Source: Ligula intestinalis (taxonomy: Eukaryota; Platyhelminthes; Cestoda; Diphyllobothriidea; Diphyllobothriidae). Taken from it: DNA of 64,000 nt. Location of the stretch: NCBI GenBank assembly GCA_036362985.1, contig JAYGXS010000003.1, forward strand, positions 42,029,527-42,093,526. The letters run 5' to 3'. Of the stretch, positions 47,510-58,451 are shown in pieces. The position numbers and the translations under genes are program-made. The notes under the pieces are model-generated. The model was not told the DNA's origin. It did not search any database and saw nothing but the letters and a program-made list of their open reading frames with translations. Every line of letters begins with the position of its first letter. Position 1 is the stretch's first letter.

Positions 47510-48763
47510 ATGAATTTTATGTCCTATAACTGCAATGCGATCCATGCTACGGCATCCGCGGGAACCGACGTGCTCCACAACCCTTGTCCAGTGGTGCGGG
47601 CGAATAGAATGCGAGCTGGACTACTCAATCAAAATCGGACTTTTGGTATTGGATGCTGGAATGTGCGAACGTTGCTGGCCTCTGGTACACAAAGCCTGAT
47701 GGTGCGCAGTCTTAATCAGTACAACATCGATGTCTGCTGCCTGTCCGAAGTCCGACTCCCTAACTCCGGCGCTCAGGACATAAAAGTTCCTGGAGCTGGC
47801 TCCCACTTCACCCTATACCACAGTGGCCCCCATGACTCCTCCGGCAGACATGGTGCGACAATTGCCCTCTCGCAACAGGCGAGCCGTGCACTACTTGCCT
47901 GGGAACCAGTCAATGAACGTAGAGCTTATGTGCGCTTGAAAGGCCACTTCACAAACATATGTGTGGTCGCTGTATATGCACCAACGTTCGCTGCTGATCA
48001 ACATGATAAAGACATGTTTTACTCACAACTACAGACATTGGTCGAAAGGCTTCCTCGTCGCGATATGTTGATTGTTGCCGGGAATCGGAATGGCTGAACT
48101 GGGCCGGGTGACTCCACAAACAGCCATCTTATCGGCCGCTTTGGGCTTGGCTCTCGATGTAAGAATGGTGACAGATAACTGAACTTTGCTGAACGGAACC
48201 GACTGTTTGTATTGAACACGAGCTTCCAGCACCGCAACAAACACTTGCTGACCTGGTACTCCAACGGCGGCCATACAGCCAGTCAGATGGACTATATTTT
48301 AGTCAGCTCAAGATTCCGCAGCTGGGTTCATGATAGTTGGTCGCTGCGTGGTGCTGAGACTGGTAATGCCCATGGCTCTGACCACGTTCTTGTTTGCACA
48401 CGCTTGAAAGCTCACCTCTCATCTGCACCCAAAGTGTCCCGTTCTAGACGCCTCGATGTCGCCAAAATCCGGCAATCCAACACCGCTGAGGCCCTAAGCA
48501 GAGAAATCCAATCCTGTTTCACGACCCGCGCCGACAACGAAGGGGGTGACCCATGGTCCTTACTGAAAACGTCAGTCTCTAGAGCAGCCGAGAAGATTCT
48601 TGGATGCACCAAGCGGCGCTACAGTGATTGGATTAGCGGACGAACCCTGCAGTTGTCTGCGGAGACAGACCGAGCTAGAGCCCGTTATGACGATTCCTTT
48701 CGCCATTTAAGAAAGATGACGGCAAAATCGTCCAGAGAGGATCGAAAAAAAATACTGGGCTGA
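47510..48763 (+). pseudogene. LINE copy D endonuclease and linker
   Basis: APE-type endonuclease: '[18 protein letters not shown]' near 47640, '[17 protein letters not shown]', 'GPHDSSGRHGATIALS', 'HFTNICVVAVYAPT', and near 48070 'IVAGNRNG' followed by TGA. In copy B this site is VAGDWNGR, so the catalytic Asp is Asn and the next conserved Trp is Arg. After the stop it continues with '[20 protein letters not shown]' and the closing SDHVLV motif near 48380, then a linker rich in Arg and Lys. Confidence 0.87.
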
Positions 48764-48776
48764 AATTGCACCTTCC

Positions 48777-50590
48777 ATGGAGCAGACCTCGAACGTTGGT
48801 GATACTCGAAAGCTCTACAAACTTATTCGCCAGGCTAGTGGTAGACTGTCTCCACTGAGTGACTCAGTTCGTTATGTGAATGGCAGCTTTATTTCTGACA
48901 ACGCGACTAAGATCGAACGCTGGCGTGAGCATTTCGAGCACCTCCTCAACTTCGATACGGAGCCCACCGCCGCCCTGCTCCCATCAACAGTAGAGCCTCC
49001 TCCATCTTTTACTTATCCGGTGTCATGCGACCCGCCTTCTGAAGCAGAAATCGCCGATACAATAAAAAAGCTGCGCAAAAATAGGGCACCTGGAGAGGAT
49101 GACATCCCTGCTGAAATCTACAATTTTTGTGCCGACACTCTGGCGCCTTGGCTTAATGAGGTGATTGGATAAGCATGGAGAGACGAGACCGTTCCTGATG
49201 ACTGGGGCTCAGCCACCCTTGTGCTTGTCCACAAGAAGGGAGACAAGACAAGATGTGAGAACTACCGTGACATAAGTCTCATCGCCATTGCTGCGAAGAT
49301 TTTCGCTATCGTTCTCCTCAAGCGGTTCCAGTCTGTGCGCGACTCCAGGACGCGACCAAACCAGGCTGGATTTCGTGCTAAGCGTGGATGTGTGGATCAC
49401 CTATTCAATCTGAGACGGATCCTTGAATTCCGCCATTACTACCAGCAACAAACGGCCATTTGCTTTGTTGACTTTGCCGCTGCGTTCAACTCCATCTATC
49501 GTGACTCTCTATGGCGGATAATGGCATTTGATGGTGTTCCACCAAAACTAATCGCCATGATCAAGGCATACTACCGCTCCACCAATGTGCGGGTTTTAGT
49601 CCACAACAACCTCTCAGAACCCTTCGCTATTCGGTCAGGCGTTCGGCAAGGCTGTGTCCTGTCACCCATTCTCTTTAACTTCGCCATTGAGTGGGTTCTC
49701 GGGAAGGCCCTACAAGAAGGTGACGGTATTGAGCTTGCACCCGGACGCCGGTTGACTGACCTTGACTATGCCGATGATATCGCCTTACTAGCATCCAGCT
49801 TTGGCGATCTCCAGTCTATGGTGTCACGGGTGAACGAAGTCGCGAAAACGGTCGGCTTGTCCATAGACGCTGGAAAGACCAAAGTGTTTTCGTGCTGCAT
49901 CCCTACCGAAGAGAAGGCATCTCTCGAGAGTAGTGGCTGTCAACTAGAAAAAGTCGACAGTTCAAATACCTTGGAGCGAAATTTTCTGCCAAATGGACAG
50001 AATAAGGATGACATTGTCTGCCGAATTGATGCAGCGCGACCAGTGTTCACCAGCCTTCGGATGTGCTTATGGACCCGACCCGATATCTTTATCTCAACAA
50101 CGATCCGCGTGTACGGTGCATCTGTGCGGTCCGTTTTCCTATACGGATGCGAATGTTGGGCTTTACGCGTGGAAGATGAACAGAAACTGGAAGTCTTTGA
50201 CCACTACTGTCTGAGGAGCATCCTTCGAGTGAAGTACACCGACTTCGTCTCCAATGAGACAGTCTGCACTCGCTGTGATAAAATCACAAGGAATCCCAGG
50301 CCATTTAGGGAAGACGGCTGAGATGGTTTGGACACGTTCTTCGTCGCCAACCTCAAGAGCTCAGTGCTAGCGCCCGCGACATGAAACCGTTGCCTAATTG
50401 GAAACGTCGAAGAGGGGGTCAATTCAAAACCTGGCTCAACTCGGTCCGTCAAGACATAGAAGTGCTTCTCGGACCTACGGTATTTGGTCTCCGGCGCTGG
50501 CGAAGAGAATGGGTTGAACTGTCCAGGTCTGCGGCCATGGATTGTCGCGCTTGGAGAAGCACGATTCGGGACATAATTGAGTCCGACTAG
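48777..50590 (+). pseudogene. LINE copy D reverse transcriptase
   Basis: The N-terminal RT part (48777-49172) reads '[16 protein letters not shown]' and '[18 protein letters not shown]'. The core (49221-50321) has 'NQAGFRAKRGCVDHLFNLRR', 'AICFVDFAAAFNSI' (usually AFDSI), '[20 protein letters not shown]' and 'DLDYADDIALLAS' with the YADD box intact at 49767-49778. The C-terminal part reads 'EQKLEVFDHYCLRSILRVKY' and, in another frame from 50381, 'RRRGGQFKTWLNSVRQDIEV' and 'RRWRREWVELSRSAA'. Confidence 0.9.
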
Positions 50591-50610
50591 ATCAGTCATG
50601 ATCGCAGCCG

Positions 50611-51067
50611 TAACAAGTACAAGTTGGGCGGGTAAATTGATCGAAGCGTGATTAAACTCACTGCTCCTGGTGGGGGCACTGAAGCTCAGTTGGTGAGACC
50701 TTTGGCTGAACTCAAGCATTCCCTTTGCTGCGGTGGGTCCTAATTCCACAGAAGCCGTTGACTTTTTCACAAATTGGTCAAAAGAATTATTCAAGGCTGC
50801 CAAATCACCCTACATATTCGAGAAGATTTGCGACGAAAGTTTCTCGAGAGAGCCTCTACCGCACGACTTTCAGTCCCTAGGGGAACCGAGTTGTCCCGGC
50901 AAATGGTCGCAGGTTTCAGCAGCTCTTGAGAATGTAAGACACGTCATAAGATCAGATTCCGTAAGACTGCGGCTCCTCAGCTCGCAAAAATAGGACCTAC
51001 CCGAAAATAAATATCAAGAAACAGCAGAGCCAGGCGAGGCAACTGTATAGGGGCTAAGGCTACGACG
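50611..51067. other. No recognisable genes
   Basis: Nothing recognised between LINE copy D and the third LTR-like repeat. Confidence 0.4.
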
Positions 51068-51548
51068 GTTATGGCCTTAACACCTACAATCGTCCAGACC
51101 CTGGTTCCTTAGGAGATTGGAGAGAAGACGGTGGAAAGGCGAGAGTAGACGGAACAGTGTATTGTTTACAGAAGGGATAAGGGGAAGGTTGCCAGTAGGT
51201 CTTGCAGGGCGTACGACCGCGAGGCCCGTAGGACAGGGCGGCGTCGCCGGCCGCCGCCGCGACCAGCGAGGCCGGAATTCCAAGTGTCCTCTCACCGCAG
51301 CCCTCGTGGGCATCATGCCAGAAGACAGAGACAGAGCGCGTTCAATGGCAAAGTCGGCCTGTGATTGGTTGTCTTGGCGCAAGGCTGGCATGGCGAGACT
51401 GGGTGCGTTCGTAAGTGGCTTAGACCATTGAGCGAGAATGGACAGGGGGTGCCGAGACTTGGCACCTGGCCGCAGGCAGCATTAACGCACAGGGCAAAGG
51501 CGCTGTCCGTAAGCTCTTGGGTTCCAATTGGCTGCTAGGGCCACTACA
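51068..51548 (-). repeat. LTR-like repeat, copy 3 (TGTAGTGG family)
   Basis: The minus strand starts TGTAGTGGCCCTAGCAGCC at 51548. It contains CCAATCACAGGCCGACTTTG and the same CTAAGGAACCAGGGTCTGGA end, closing near TGTTAAGGCCATAACC. At about 480 bp it is the longest copy, with a GC-rich block (near 51240-51270) absent from copy 2. Confidence 0.75.
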
Positions 51549-51860
51549 ACCTTTCTTGCGCTCAATCCTTGTGAAGGTGTCCACATTACATTTGCAGCAG
51601 TGAACCTGCACAGAATAGGGTCCAAAGAGTGGTGGTGGTTTCGGTCCTTCAACAACAAAATAGGCAACAGGATACATGAATTTCTTTGTTAACTTCTTAG
51701 GGTGAACTTTTGGAACAAGCCCTGTGTACTAAGGAGAAGGTTTGCTATGTTGGGCTGAATGGCTACTCAGTAAGCAACAGCACTCAGTGGGTCTGCCCAA
51801 GAAGTCAATTTTGGCGAACGTACGCTTTCAGTTATCAATTACCAGGCCTGTATAGTAATA

Positions 51861-51894
51861 CTAGCGCGGAAGCCCGGCTTCGCCTTGGGCTTCC
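51861..51894 (-). mobile_element. Candidate Helitron 3' terminus (hairpin plus CTAG)
   Basis: On the minus strand a hairpin with arms GGAAGCCC and GGGCTTCC (51868-51894) is followed three bases later by CTAG at 51861-51864, and then by T. Helitrons are known to end in a short hairpin and CTRR and to insert before T. The helicase relic just upstream on the same strand supports the reading. Confidence 0.65.
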
Positions 51895-52339
51895 TTACAT
51901 TTTGTTGTCCCATAAGTAGGCAAACCGTATGTGATAACCTCTTAACATGATTATGTTCAGTTCAGTTCAGTTTTATGAGCGAAATATAGGTAAATACCTT
52001 TGAACTCCGTCTTTGTACATAGTTATGATGCAGAACATGTGGCGTTGCCAGTAATGGAACTGTGTCAAAGGGGGCAGACAGTAAAAAAACTCCTTTGGCA
52101 TTTTCCATAAGTCCCGGTTCGCCTTAAGGCTCCCTTGCCCATTACTGTCACTTATGTAGTCTAGCTGCATGTGTGCTGTATATGGGAAACTCTTAAAGTC
52201 ATTAAGTATAAGGTGAATAGCTCGGCATTTCTGAGGTCGCTTTGACTTGATGTACAATAGGTGTATGCTTGAAAGGAGTAATTGTGGAGAAAGTAGCAAT
52301 TAAAAACCGTTATGGGAAAGTCCGAAGTCTGCGCAATCA
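51895..52339 (-). other. Helitron 3' noncoding region
   Basis: Between the helicase relic and the candidate terminus. Near 52110-52140 it has a second, degenerate version of the terminal motif (CCCGGTTCGCCTTAAGGCTCC). No gene recognised. Confidence 0.45.
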
Positions 52340-52985
52340 ACTAAAAGTAAATGTGGGCCATTCATGAAAATCATGATATTTACAATGACTAAGTCATGCT
52401 TGATAAAGTCCGTGGGAAAAAGATGATTCTTACAGGTGAATTCCAGCCACCTTGAAGGTTTGAGCTTGGAACTTGTTGATGCACATAGCAAAGCAAACCT
52501 TCAGTGGAAACTGAAGTCGTCGGAAATTGAACATAGTATCAGATGGTACGATAGGAATACGGGGGGTATAAACAGTTTCTCCTTTTGCATAACTGGCCAT
52601 AATTTTGCCATCTATCAAATATGATATCAGCCGCCTGACAGTTAGCCTAGTGTCATTGCAAGGTCATGGTGCATCGAGATTTGTCATTAGCATAATCGGT
52701 GCACCAACCTTTAGAATCAATTTGTGCGATGGAACGCCAGATATTTATAAACTATCCAGGAAATCCAATGGATAAGTAACACAATCTGAAGGATCAACCG
52801 TCATGTCGTATGATTTGTACAGTTCTTCCTCACCTGGAAGAAGATGGCTAACTCTCTCGTTAATGGCATTGACACATTTGTTTGAAGGAGCAAGAATTCC
52901 TCGTTTTTATAGCCACTTTGCGTCGGAAAAGTCGGTTAGAAGATAAGGGAAAACCTTTTCTCTAAGATCTTCGTCACTTTTCAAA
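52340..52985 (-). pseudogene. Helitron-type PIF1 helicase C-terminal relic
   Basis: Minus-strand reading from 52985: 'SDEDLREKVFPYLLTDFSDA', 'ILAPSNKCVNAINERV', 'LLPGEEELYKSYDMTV', 'YPLDFLDSL', 'HKLILKVGAPIMLMTNLDAP', 'CNDTRLTVRRL', then 'YTPRIPIVPSD', 'FNFRRLQFPLKVCFAM', 'CINKFQAQTFKVAGIHL' and 'SFSHG'. This is the ordered C-terminal half of PIF1/RRM3-type helicases as found in Helitrons. The conserved NKSQGQT motif reads NKFQAQT, and stops lie near 52905, 52750 and 52660. The Walker A part and the Rep nuclease are not seen. Confidence 0.85.
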
Positions 52986-53239
52986 GAATGTGTCATATTG
53001 TTTGTTTTCATAACATTTCTGTAAATACCACTGTTGTTCATAATGATAGTTTGTAAGGGTTAGATCTAGAATTGATTAAGATGGTAGGTCATTCAATATA
53101 AAGTAAGAGCTAGCCGAACTTCAGTTTGATTGGGCCAGCTGGATTATGCACTCACTGCGTGAAGGTGTGGCAGACAGTCGCATTACTGGTGACCGCGACT
53201 ACCTGGACGTAAGTATGGGGGTCCAAGTGGTAGTAGGTC

Positions 53240-54140
53240 AAGTGATTTGCCTGTCAGTCGATGACTGATTGGTTACCCCTCTCAGGAGGGTGTTGGCCCA
53301 GGCTTCATGCAGGGCTGCTCTCACCCTTCTGAGATCCAATGGTCTGTAGGCATATGCAATGCCAGTCCTCAGCCAACCACGTCCCCTGAGGCCTGGTAGG
53401 CGCTTGCACTTTCTCTCAGTTCTGATTCCCTGTTTGTGACTGCGTTCGCGCTCCACTAGGTTTCAGGCCCCACCTCAGGTGTCCGAAAAGCTAGGTGGCC
53501 ACTATGCGGTGCGGGAGGGAGTGAGGTCGACCCTAGGCGCGTTTCTCTTCTCACTATAATAAATCTGAATGTGAATCTGAAGACTTGAATCTACTACGGT
53601 GCGCTAAAAGCCGTGGCTTGGAGGGTTTACAAACTGACGGGAAAACTCGGGCCCCCTACGTTAGTCCTCTTGTACGCGTGTGTTTTGTGTGTGCGTATGG
53701 GAGGAGAATGAGGACTGAGAGTCAGGCTGCAATGGCTCCCTCTTAATGTGGCCTTTATGGCGCTCCCGCGCAAGTGGAGCATACCTAGCAAGATGGCTGT
53801 GCCAGGTGTGCGCGTGTTGAGTGATTACCGCGCCAGCTATCTACACCCTCCCTCATCCCCGGTCTTATTGACTTTGTCTTTACACCGGAAGCGGAGGTGG
53901 TAGTGGCGAGAAGGTGGGTAGATTCTGCGCGAGTCTGCCTAAACTCTTGTTCTCTCTCGTGCTAGTTCTCTGTGCTGCCCCTGCTTGCTGTAGCCTTCGT
54001 GTCGCTTGCCCAGCTCGCCTCAGTCTCTGTTGCTGCTTGCTTCAGCGTTTGCTGCGGCTGTTGGAGCACGCGGTGCCCATCGTCGAAATCGACGGGGGAA
54101 CTGGCGTGAGGTCAAGTAATTTACGGTTAGACTGGCTTCC
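53240..54140 (+). repeat. PLE leader repeat, plus-strand solo copy
   Basis: About 900 bp closely matching, in inverted orientation, 61270-62170 (estimated in the high 80s percent by eye). Shared landmarks are GGTTACCCCTCTCAGGAGGG, CATGCAATGCCAG, AATAAATCTGAATGTGAATC, CCGGTCTTATTGACTTTGTC and CCATCGTCGAAATCGACG. At 61 kb this sequence leads into the PLE coding region, so I read it as a detached PLE 5' leader. The coding part is absent here. Confidence 0.8.
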
Positions 54141-54149
54141 TTCCAAACA

Positions 54150-54667
54150 ATGAAAGCAGTCAGGCGACATGACAGTAGAGAAGCACACACGCGCATGCCC
54201 TGCGCGCGCGCCTACAAAGTGAGCGTGGTACTAACAAACACGCGCACAGGACGAGCAGGCAGGATTTCAATCTGACCACTGCGATTAATGATAACGGAGA
54301 CGCACACAGAGACAGTCATCACTTTTATTAAGTAAACAGATAAAGAGGCGTGGACTTTTAAAAATGTACACACGCCATAAACAGTGGGTATGGGGGGAGC
54401 GAGTTGAAGGCGGCAGAGATAAGGGGTTATAATTCAGTCTTATCAAGGGCTGCGGCAAGGAGAAAGACGTCCAGCACTAAAAAAACGCTTCTGCTTTATT
54501 ACTATAGCGTGAAGTGGAAGAAGGTGTTAACGCATATGCTGAGTTTTTTATACGCCAGGGGAGTCTTAGCATGTGAATGTGGGAATGTGGGGATGCCTCG
54601 CTGACTCACGCTGGCTTTGTTGCCAAATCGTGGAGGCTCAGTTTCAACTCGTGCCCGCTAGGCACTT
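54150..54667. other. Gene-free stretch before gypsy LTR
   Basis: Contains short CA/GC-rich runs (CACACACGCGC-like) near 54180-54250. No genes recognised. Confidence 0.4.
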
Positions 54668-55002
54668 TGTCTGTCAACTGCTGCCAGAGGACCGCTACGT
54701 CCTAGCGGCCATGTGCTCCCCCGTCTGGTCGCAGATCAAGCCGCGCGTTTGTTCCAGCCAATTAATGTGGGCCTGTCCACCTGGCTGGCTGCATCACCAC
54801 AAAGAACATGCAGCAGTCAAAGCTGCACAGCAGCTGACACAATTTCGCGCGCACATCTGACGAGCACACGCAAGTGACAGGAGGCGCACAACACAGCCTT
54901 TGCACTCTCTTTTCCGGCAGTAAATTTCTGTCCACCAGTACCGTCTTGCTTAACTTGTGATTTGAGGGATCCTTCTGTTTGTCGACATCAAAACTTGCGA
55001 CA
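54668..55002 (+). repeat. 5' LTR (335 bp)
   Basis: Starts TGTCTGTCAACTGCTGCC and ends AACTTGCGACA. Strongly similar to 58452-58786 along its length, including CCACCTGGCTGGCTGCATCA and GCGCACAACACAGCCTTTGC. Confidence 0.88.
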
Positions 55003-55063
55003 ATTGGCGACTCCTTCCGAACACAACTTTTTTCCAAATCCTCGATATAGTCAGGTTTTGATA

Positions 55064-55540
55064 ATGGATGGCTTTCCTTCAGAAATTCAACGCATGTTAG
55101 CGCCTGCTGCTGACCCTTTCACTGCCGCTGAAGTCACTCTTCTGGGCGAACAATTGATGGCGAGGCACGGCTTTTTCAAACCATGACTTGCCACACTCCC
55201 AACTCCTGGTATTTCTTTGTATCTCCTCTCTCACAACTGAAAGCTGAGATGGCGCAAATCAACGAACAGCTACTTACTTATCAACAGCAATTGACCTCTC
55301 CATCCCGGCGTCCATCGAGGCCATCTACTCGGCATATCCAGCCTGCTGCTTCAGCTCATTCCAGCTCAGCTACCACATGCTGATATCACTCCATCTTTGG
55401 CGCCAGAGCTCGTCACTGCACCTCTCCCTGCTCTTTCATCTTCAAGCAGAGCAGTTAAGCAAGTCAAAACGAAGGTGAATGCCACCAGTGATCCTGGTGT
55501 TTCTAGCCCCGGTCGAACCTTTTACAGTAGTCGCCAATGA
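55064..55540 (+). pseudogene. gypsy gag fragment
   Basis: ATG at 55064, 61 bp after the LTR, opens 'MDGFPSEIQRMLAPAADPF' and then 'EVTLLGEQLMARHGFF', with a stop at 55184-55186. A shifted frame continues 'AEMAQINEQLLTYQQQL' and a Ser/Pro-rich segment to about 55380. The position and look are those of a gypsy gag start; I see no capsid or zinc knuckle. Coding fades near 55540. Confidence 0.6.
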
Positions 55541-55549
55541 CCATGCAAC

Positions 55550-56800
55550 GTTCATAATGAAATTACACCTGGTACTTAAGCGTATATTTAGTAGCACTAT
55601 TTTGATCGATTCAGTTTATTGAATGCTGCGAAAGCCTTTTACTTAGTTAAATCGTCATGTTAGTCAGGTTTGTTAAGAGAAATGACAATTAGTTTTGGGG
55701 AAATTCGGAGTAGTCTCATATGGAAGGAATTTCCTATGCTATTACAAAAGACAGAACCAAACTACACTTTAATGTTGATAATACTGGGAAGGAACTGCAA
55801 AATAAGTAACATAGGTATGGAAAATAGCCCTTCCAGAACTGGAAAAGTTCATCCAAAATTGGTCAGATTCAAGTGGAGCCAAGTTAAAGGGGCCAAATTT
55901 GCTTGCAGTAACATTGACGGTTTTTATTTTAAAAATTATGTTTAGATATTCTGTGAAGTATTTTTGCACAAAATGCAATAACAGAAGAGTATTTGTTTGA
56001 ATTCACCAATGAACCTCGAATATCCTTCAATAAAAACCAAATATCTAGCATGTTCCCACATATTGAAGACAAAGTAGCCCTTATTGGATGTAAGTCGGGA
56101 AGTAATATAGTTTTTGTATACTTTACGTTCCCCTTTTGCTTTATTTAGAAACGGAACAGACGAAAGAAAAATAAGTAGTTCAAAAAATGGCAATGTATAT
56201 GGCCAGTTTTTTTAATTCACCAGGTTATAACTGAATGTTGAATTAGTCTACTCATGCGGAAGGTAATCCATTATAAAGAAAAAAGAAAATTCTTTCCTCT
56301 CCAGTCAAATTGAATCGTTTATCTTCAGGAAACTTAATGAAATTCTCAAAAGTATCAAATTTCATTGTGAAATTACGTTGGAAAAAGTTAATATACGCAG
56401 AAGTTCGTCAGCCGAATATCTCATCAAAGCAATTTCCAAGAGGAAAACTTTGATGGAAAGTGTTTTTATCAATCGTAGGAATAGTAGTTTCACAACTCCA
56501 GTGCAGACAAGATTTACACTCGACAATGTATTTTGCTGTTTTGAGGCATTTCTGTATATCAAAAACGTTGCCATCTTCATTAAAACTGATATCAAAAAGC
56601 ACTTTTTTCGGTAAATGCTCTTTATATCTATCTTATTTAAAAGGTTTTGGTGTAAGTGTCGAACAAATGCAGAATTTATAAATTTATCAACGAGGACATT
56701 AAAAACAAGGAAAATTATGACACACTTTTGTTGACGACATTCAATAAATACTTATCCAGTAAGAATAAGGTTAACAGAATGTCTTGACTAAAGAAAAGTT
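55550..56800. other. AT-rich gene-free stretch
   Basis: Low-GC sequence with only short open frames and no recognised domain. Confidence 0.45.
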
Positions 56801-56809
56801 CTTACTATA

Positions 56810-57340
56810 TATAGACGTCGGGGTCAAGCACAAAACCCCCCTCCCAACGATTTTACATTGCCACGGAAATTTTATTCTCTACCCTACATGAATGGAGTAT
56901 CTGAAACCATCTCTCGGCAACTAAGTCGCTTTGGCATCACCGTTGCCCACAAGCCCGCAACCTCACTGCGCGCAAGCTTATGTCGAGTAAAGGCCGCTCT
57001 ACCCGTGGGACAACTAAGTAACGTCGTTATCGTATACCGTGTGCTGGTTGCCCTTGAGTTTATATTGGCCAAACAGGCCGACGCCTTGAGACTCGCATCA
57101 AAGAAAACAAGTCAGCCGTTCGCCTACAGAACCAATTATCACTCGTATTTGCACACTCCATTGAGTGTGATCACCGCTTCAATTGGGATGCCACCGACGT
57201 GATCGCAATGGCTAATACGCGACAAGCGAGAGAATTTCTTGAAGCTTGGCCCTCGAATCCGGCTAGTATAAACAGGCACGTAGAGCTTGACTCACACTAT
57301 ACCGGGTTTCGTGCATGGTCTACTAATCTGGACACAGCCT
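56810..57340 (+). pseudogene. PLE GIY-YIG endonuclease fragment
   Basis: The plus frame reads 'SLPYMNGVSETISRQLSRFG' and 'ITVAHKPATSLRASLCRVK', the PLE linker before the nuclease. A degraded nuclease core follows (VVIVYRVLVA, then 'ADALRLASKKTSQPFAYRT'), and in another frame 'HSIECDHRFNWDATDVI' and 'TRQAREFLEAWPSNPASINR'. The YIG half is lost. It sits within the deleted gypsy element in the same orientation. Confidence 0.75.
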
Positions 57341-57459
57341 GAAACAACAACTGGCTCTCTGTGCCCGGTCAAGTGGAATTTCTCTGACTCTTAACCAGCC
57401 TGAAACAACAACTGGCTCTCTGTGCCCGGTCAAGTGGAATTTCTCTGACTCTTAACCAG
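57338..57459 (+). repeat. Exact 61-bp tandem duplication
   Basis: The 61-bp unit starting CCTGAAACAACAACTGGCTC and ending CTCTTAACCAG occurs twice in a row (57338-57398 and 57399-57459) without a visible mismatch. It lies just after the PLE tail. Confidence 0.95.
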
Positions 57460-58030
57460 CCCCCCTTCCCCCGAACACGCGGCCCATAGACCAAACGCTA
57501 ACACACCCCCCTCCCCTCACTAGCACAACCTATCGCCGCGGGTGTCACGTCACCATAACCCTTCCACCCATTCCCCCCTTCCCTTTCCCGTCCGTTGTAA
57601 CCTCTGCCTCCAAAACATCTAGTGCGACATTCCCAGCCCTCACTTTGAATTTAGTCTGACGACAAACACGTGATACTTGTTCGAAAATTCACGAGTACAA
57701 CTCGATTTTCCGAAGATCTTCTTCCTTTTCATCATATCATCTCAGAATGCAACTTACTTCACTTACCCAATATAGAAAGTGGTTGCTTCAAGTTTTCAAT
57801 TGAACACAATATCTAAATTTATTGTTCTAATTTATAGCTCTTTTTTACGTCTCCAAAATCACGGGGTTATGGAGAAAATTTTATTTTTCTTCACAAACAC
57901 TTGGTAATTCCTATAGTTCTCTTAAGTACCTAATATGCCTGATGCAGTTCAGTATTATTTCCAAATCTTCCTAAATGCATTAAAATTGGTATTCGAGTAA
58001 TGATCAAACTTATACGAAGTTATGAAAATT
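57460..58030. other. Gene-free stretch
   Basis: C-rich first half (CCCCCTTCCC runs) then AT-rich. No genes recognised. Confidence 0.4.
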
Positions 58031-58034
58031 GCAT

Positions 58035-58440
58035 GGTCTGCGGCGACTACTGTATGTCTGCGATCTCCTGAGTGGCAGGCGTTTCTTGGTTGACGCTGGC
58101 GCTCAACTGAGTGTCATTCCTTCACCAACCGACCGTTGATGCCCCAATCTCGGCCTTTTCCTTCAAACCGTTAACACCTTGCCAATTGACACCTTTGGCA
58201 CCTGTTCTCTCTCACTGGACACTGGCCTCCGATGACTCTCCCTTTGGGTGTTTGTCGTCGCTGACGTGCCATACGCCATTCTTGGTGCAGACTTCCTCGC
58301 TGCCTCCAATCTCATGGTGGACTGCCAGCACTTCCGTTTGCATGACCAGGCAACCAAACTGTCTGTTCGAGGCATCCCTTCATCCGAGGTGTCAAGCAAA
58401 CTCGCCGTCCTGTACCCAGATCCTGAGAGTTCATATCGAC
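58035..58440 (+). pseudogene. gypsy aspartic protease fragment
   Basis: 'FLVDAGAQLSVIPS' near 58085 is the protease active site with DAG in place of the usual DTG or DSG. After frame changes, 'FVVADVPYAILGADFLAAS' near 58245-58305 gives the second conserved segment (ILGADFL). It runs nearly straight into the 3' LTR at 58452, so everything from RT onward is deleted. Confidence 0.82.
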
Positions 58441-58451
58441 CCGCTACGCAC

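Larger units (their letters stand above)
47143..50610 (+). mobile_element. RTE-like LINE copy D, the longest copy
   Basis: About 3.45 kb from the shared 5' leader (GGCGAGTTACCCGTTAGCC) to the RT C-terminus. It extends through the final segment missing from copies A and B. It is inactive: stops at 48095-48097 and near 48176, a frameshift near 48760, a stop near 49170 and a frameshift near 50320. No poly-A or simple-repeat tail is obvious after 50590. Leader, endonuclease and RT order is as in APE-type LINEs; the clade (RTE) is from motif memory. Confidence 0.9.
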
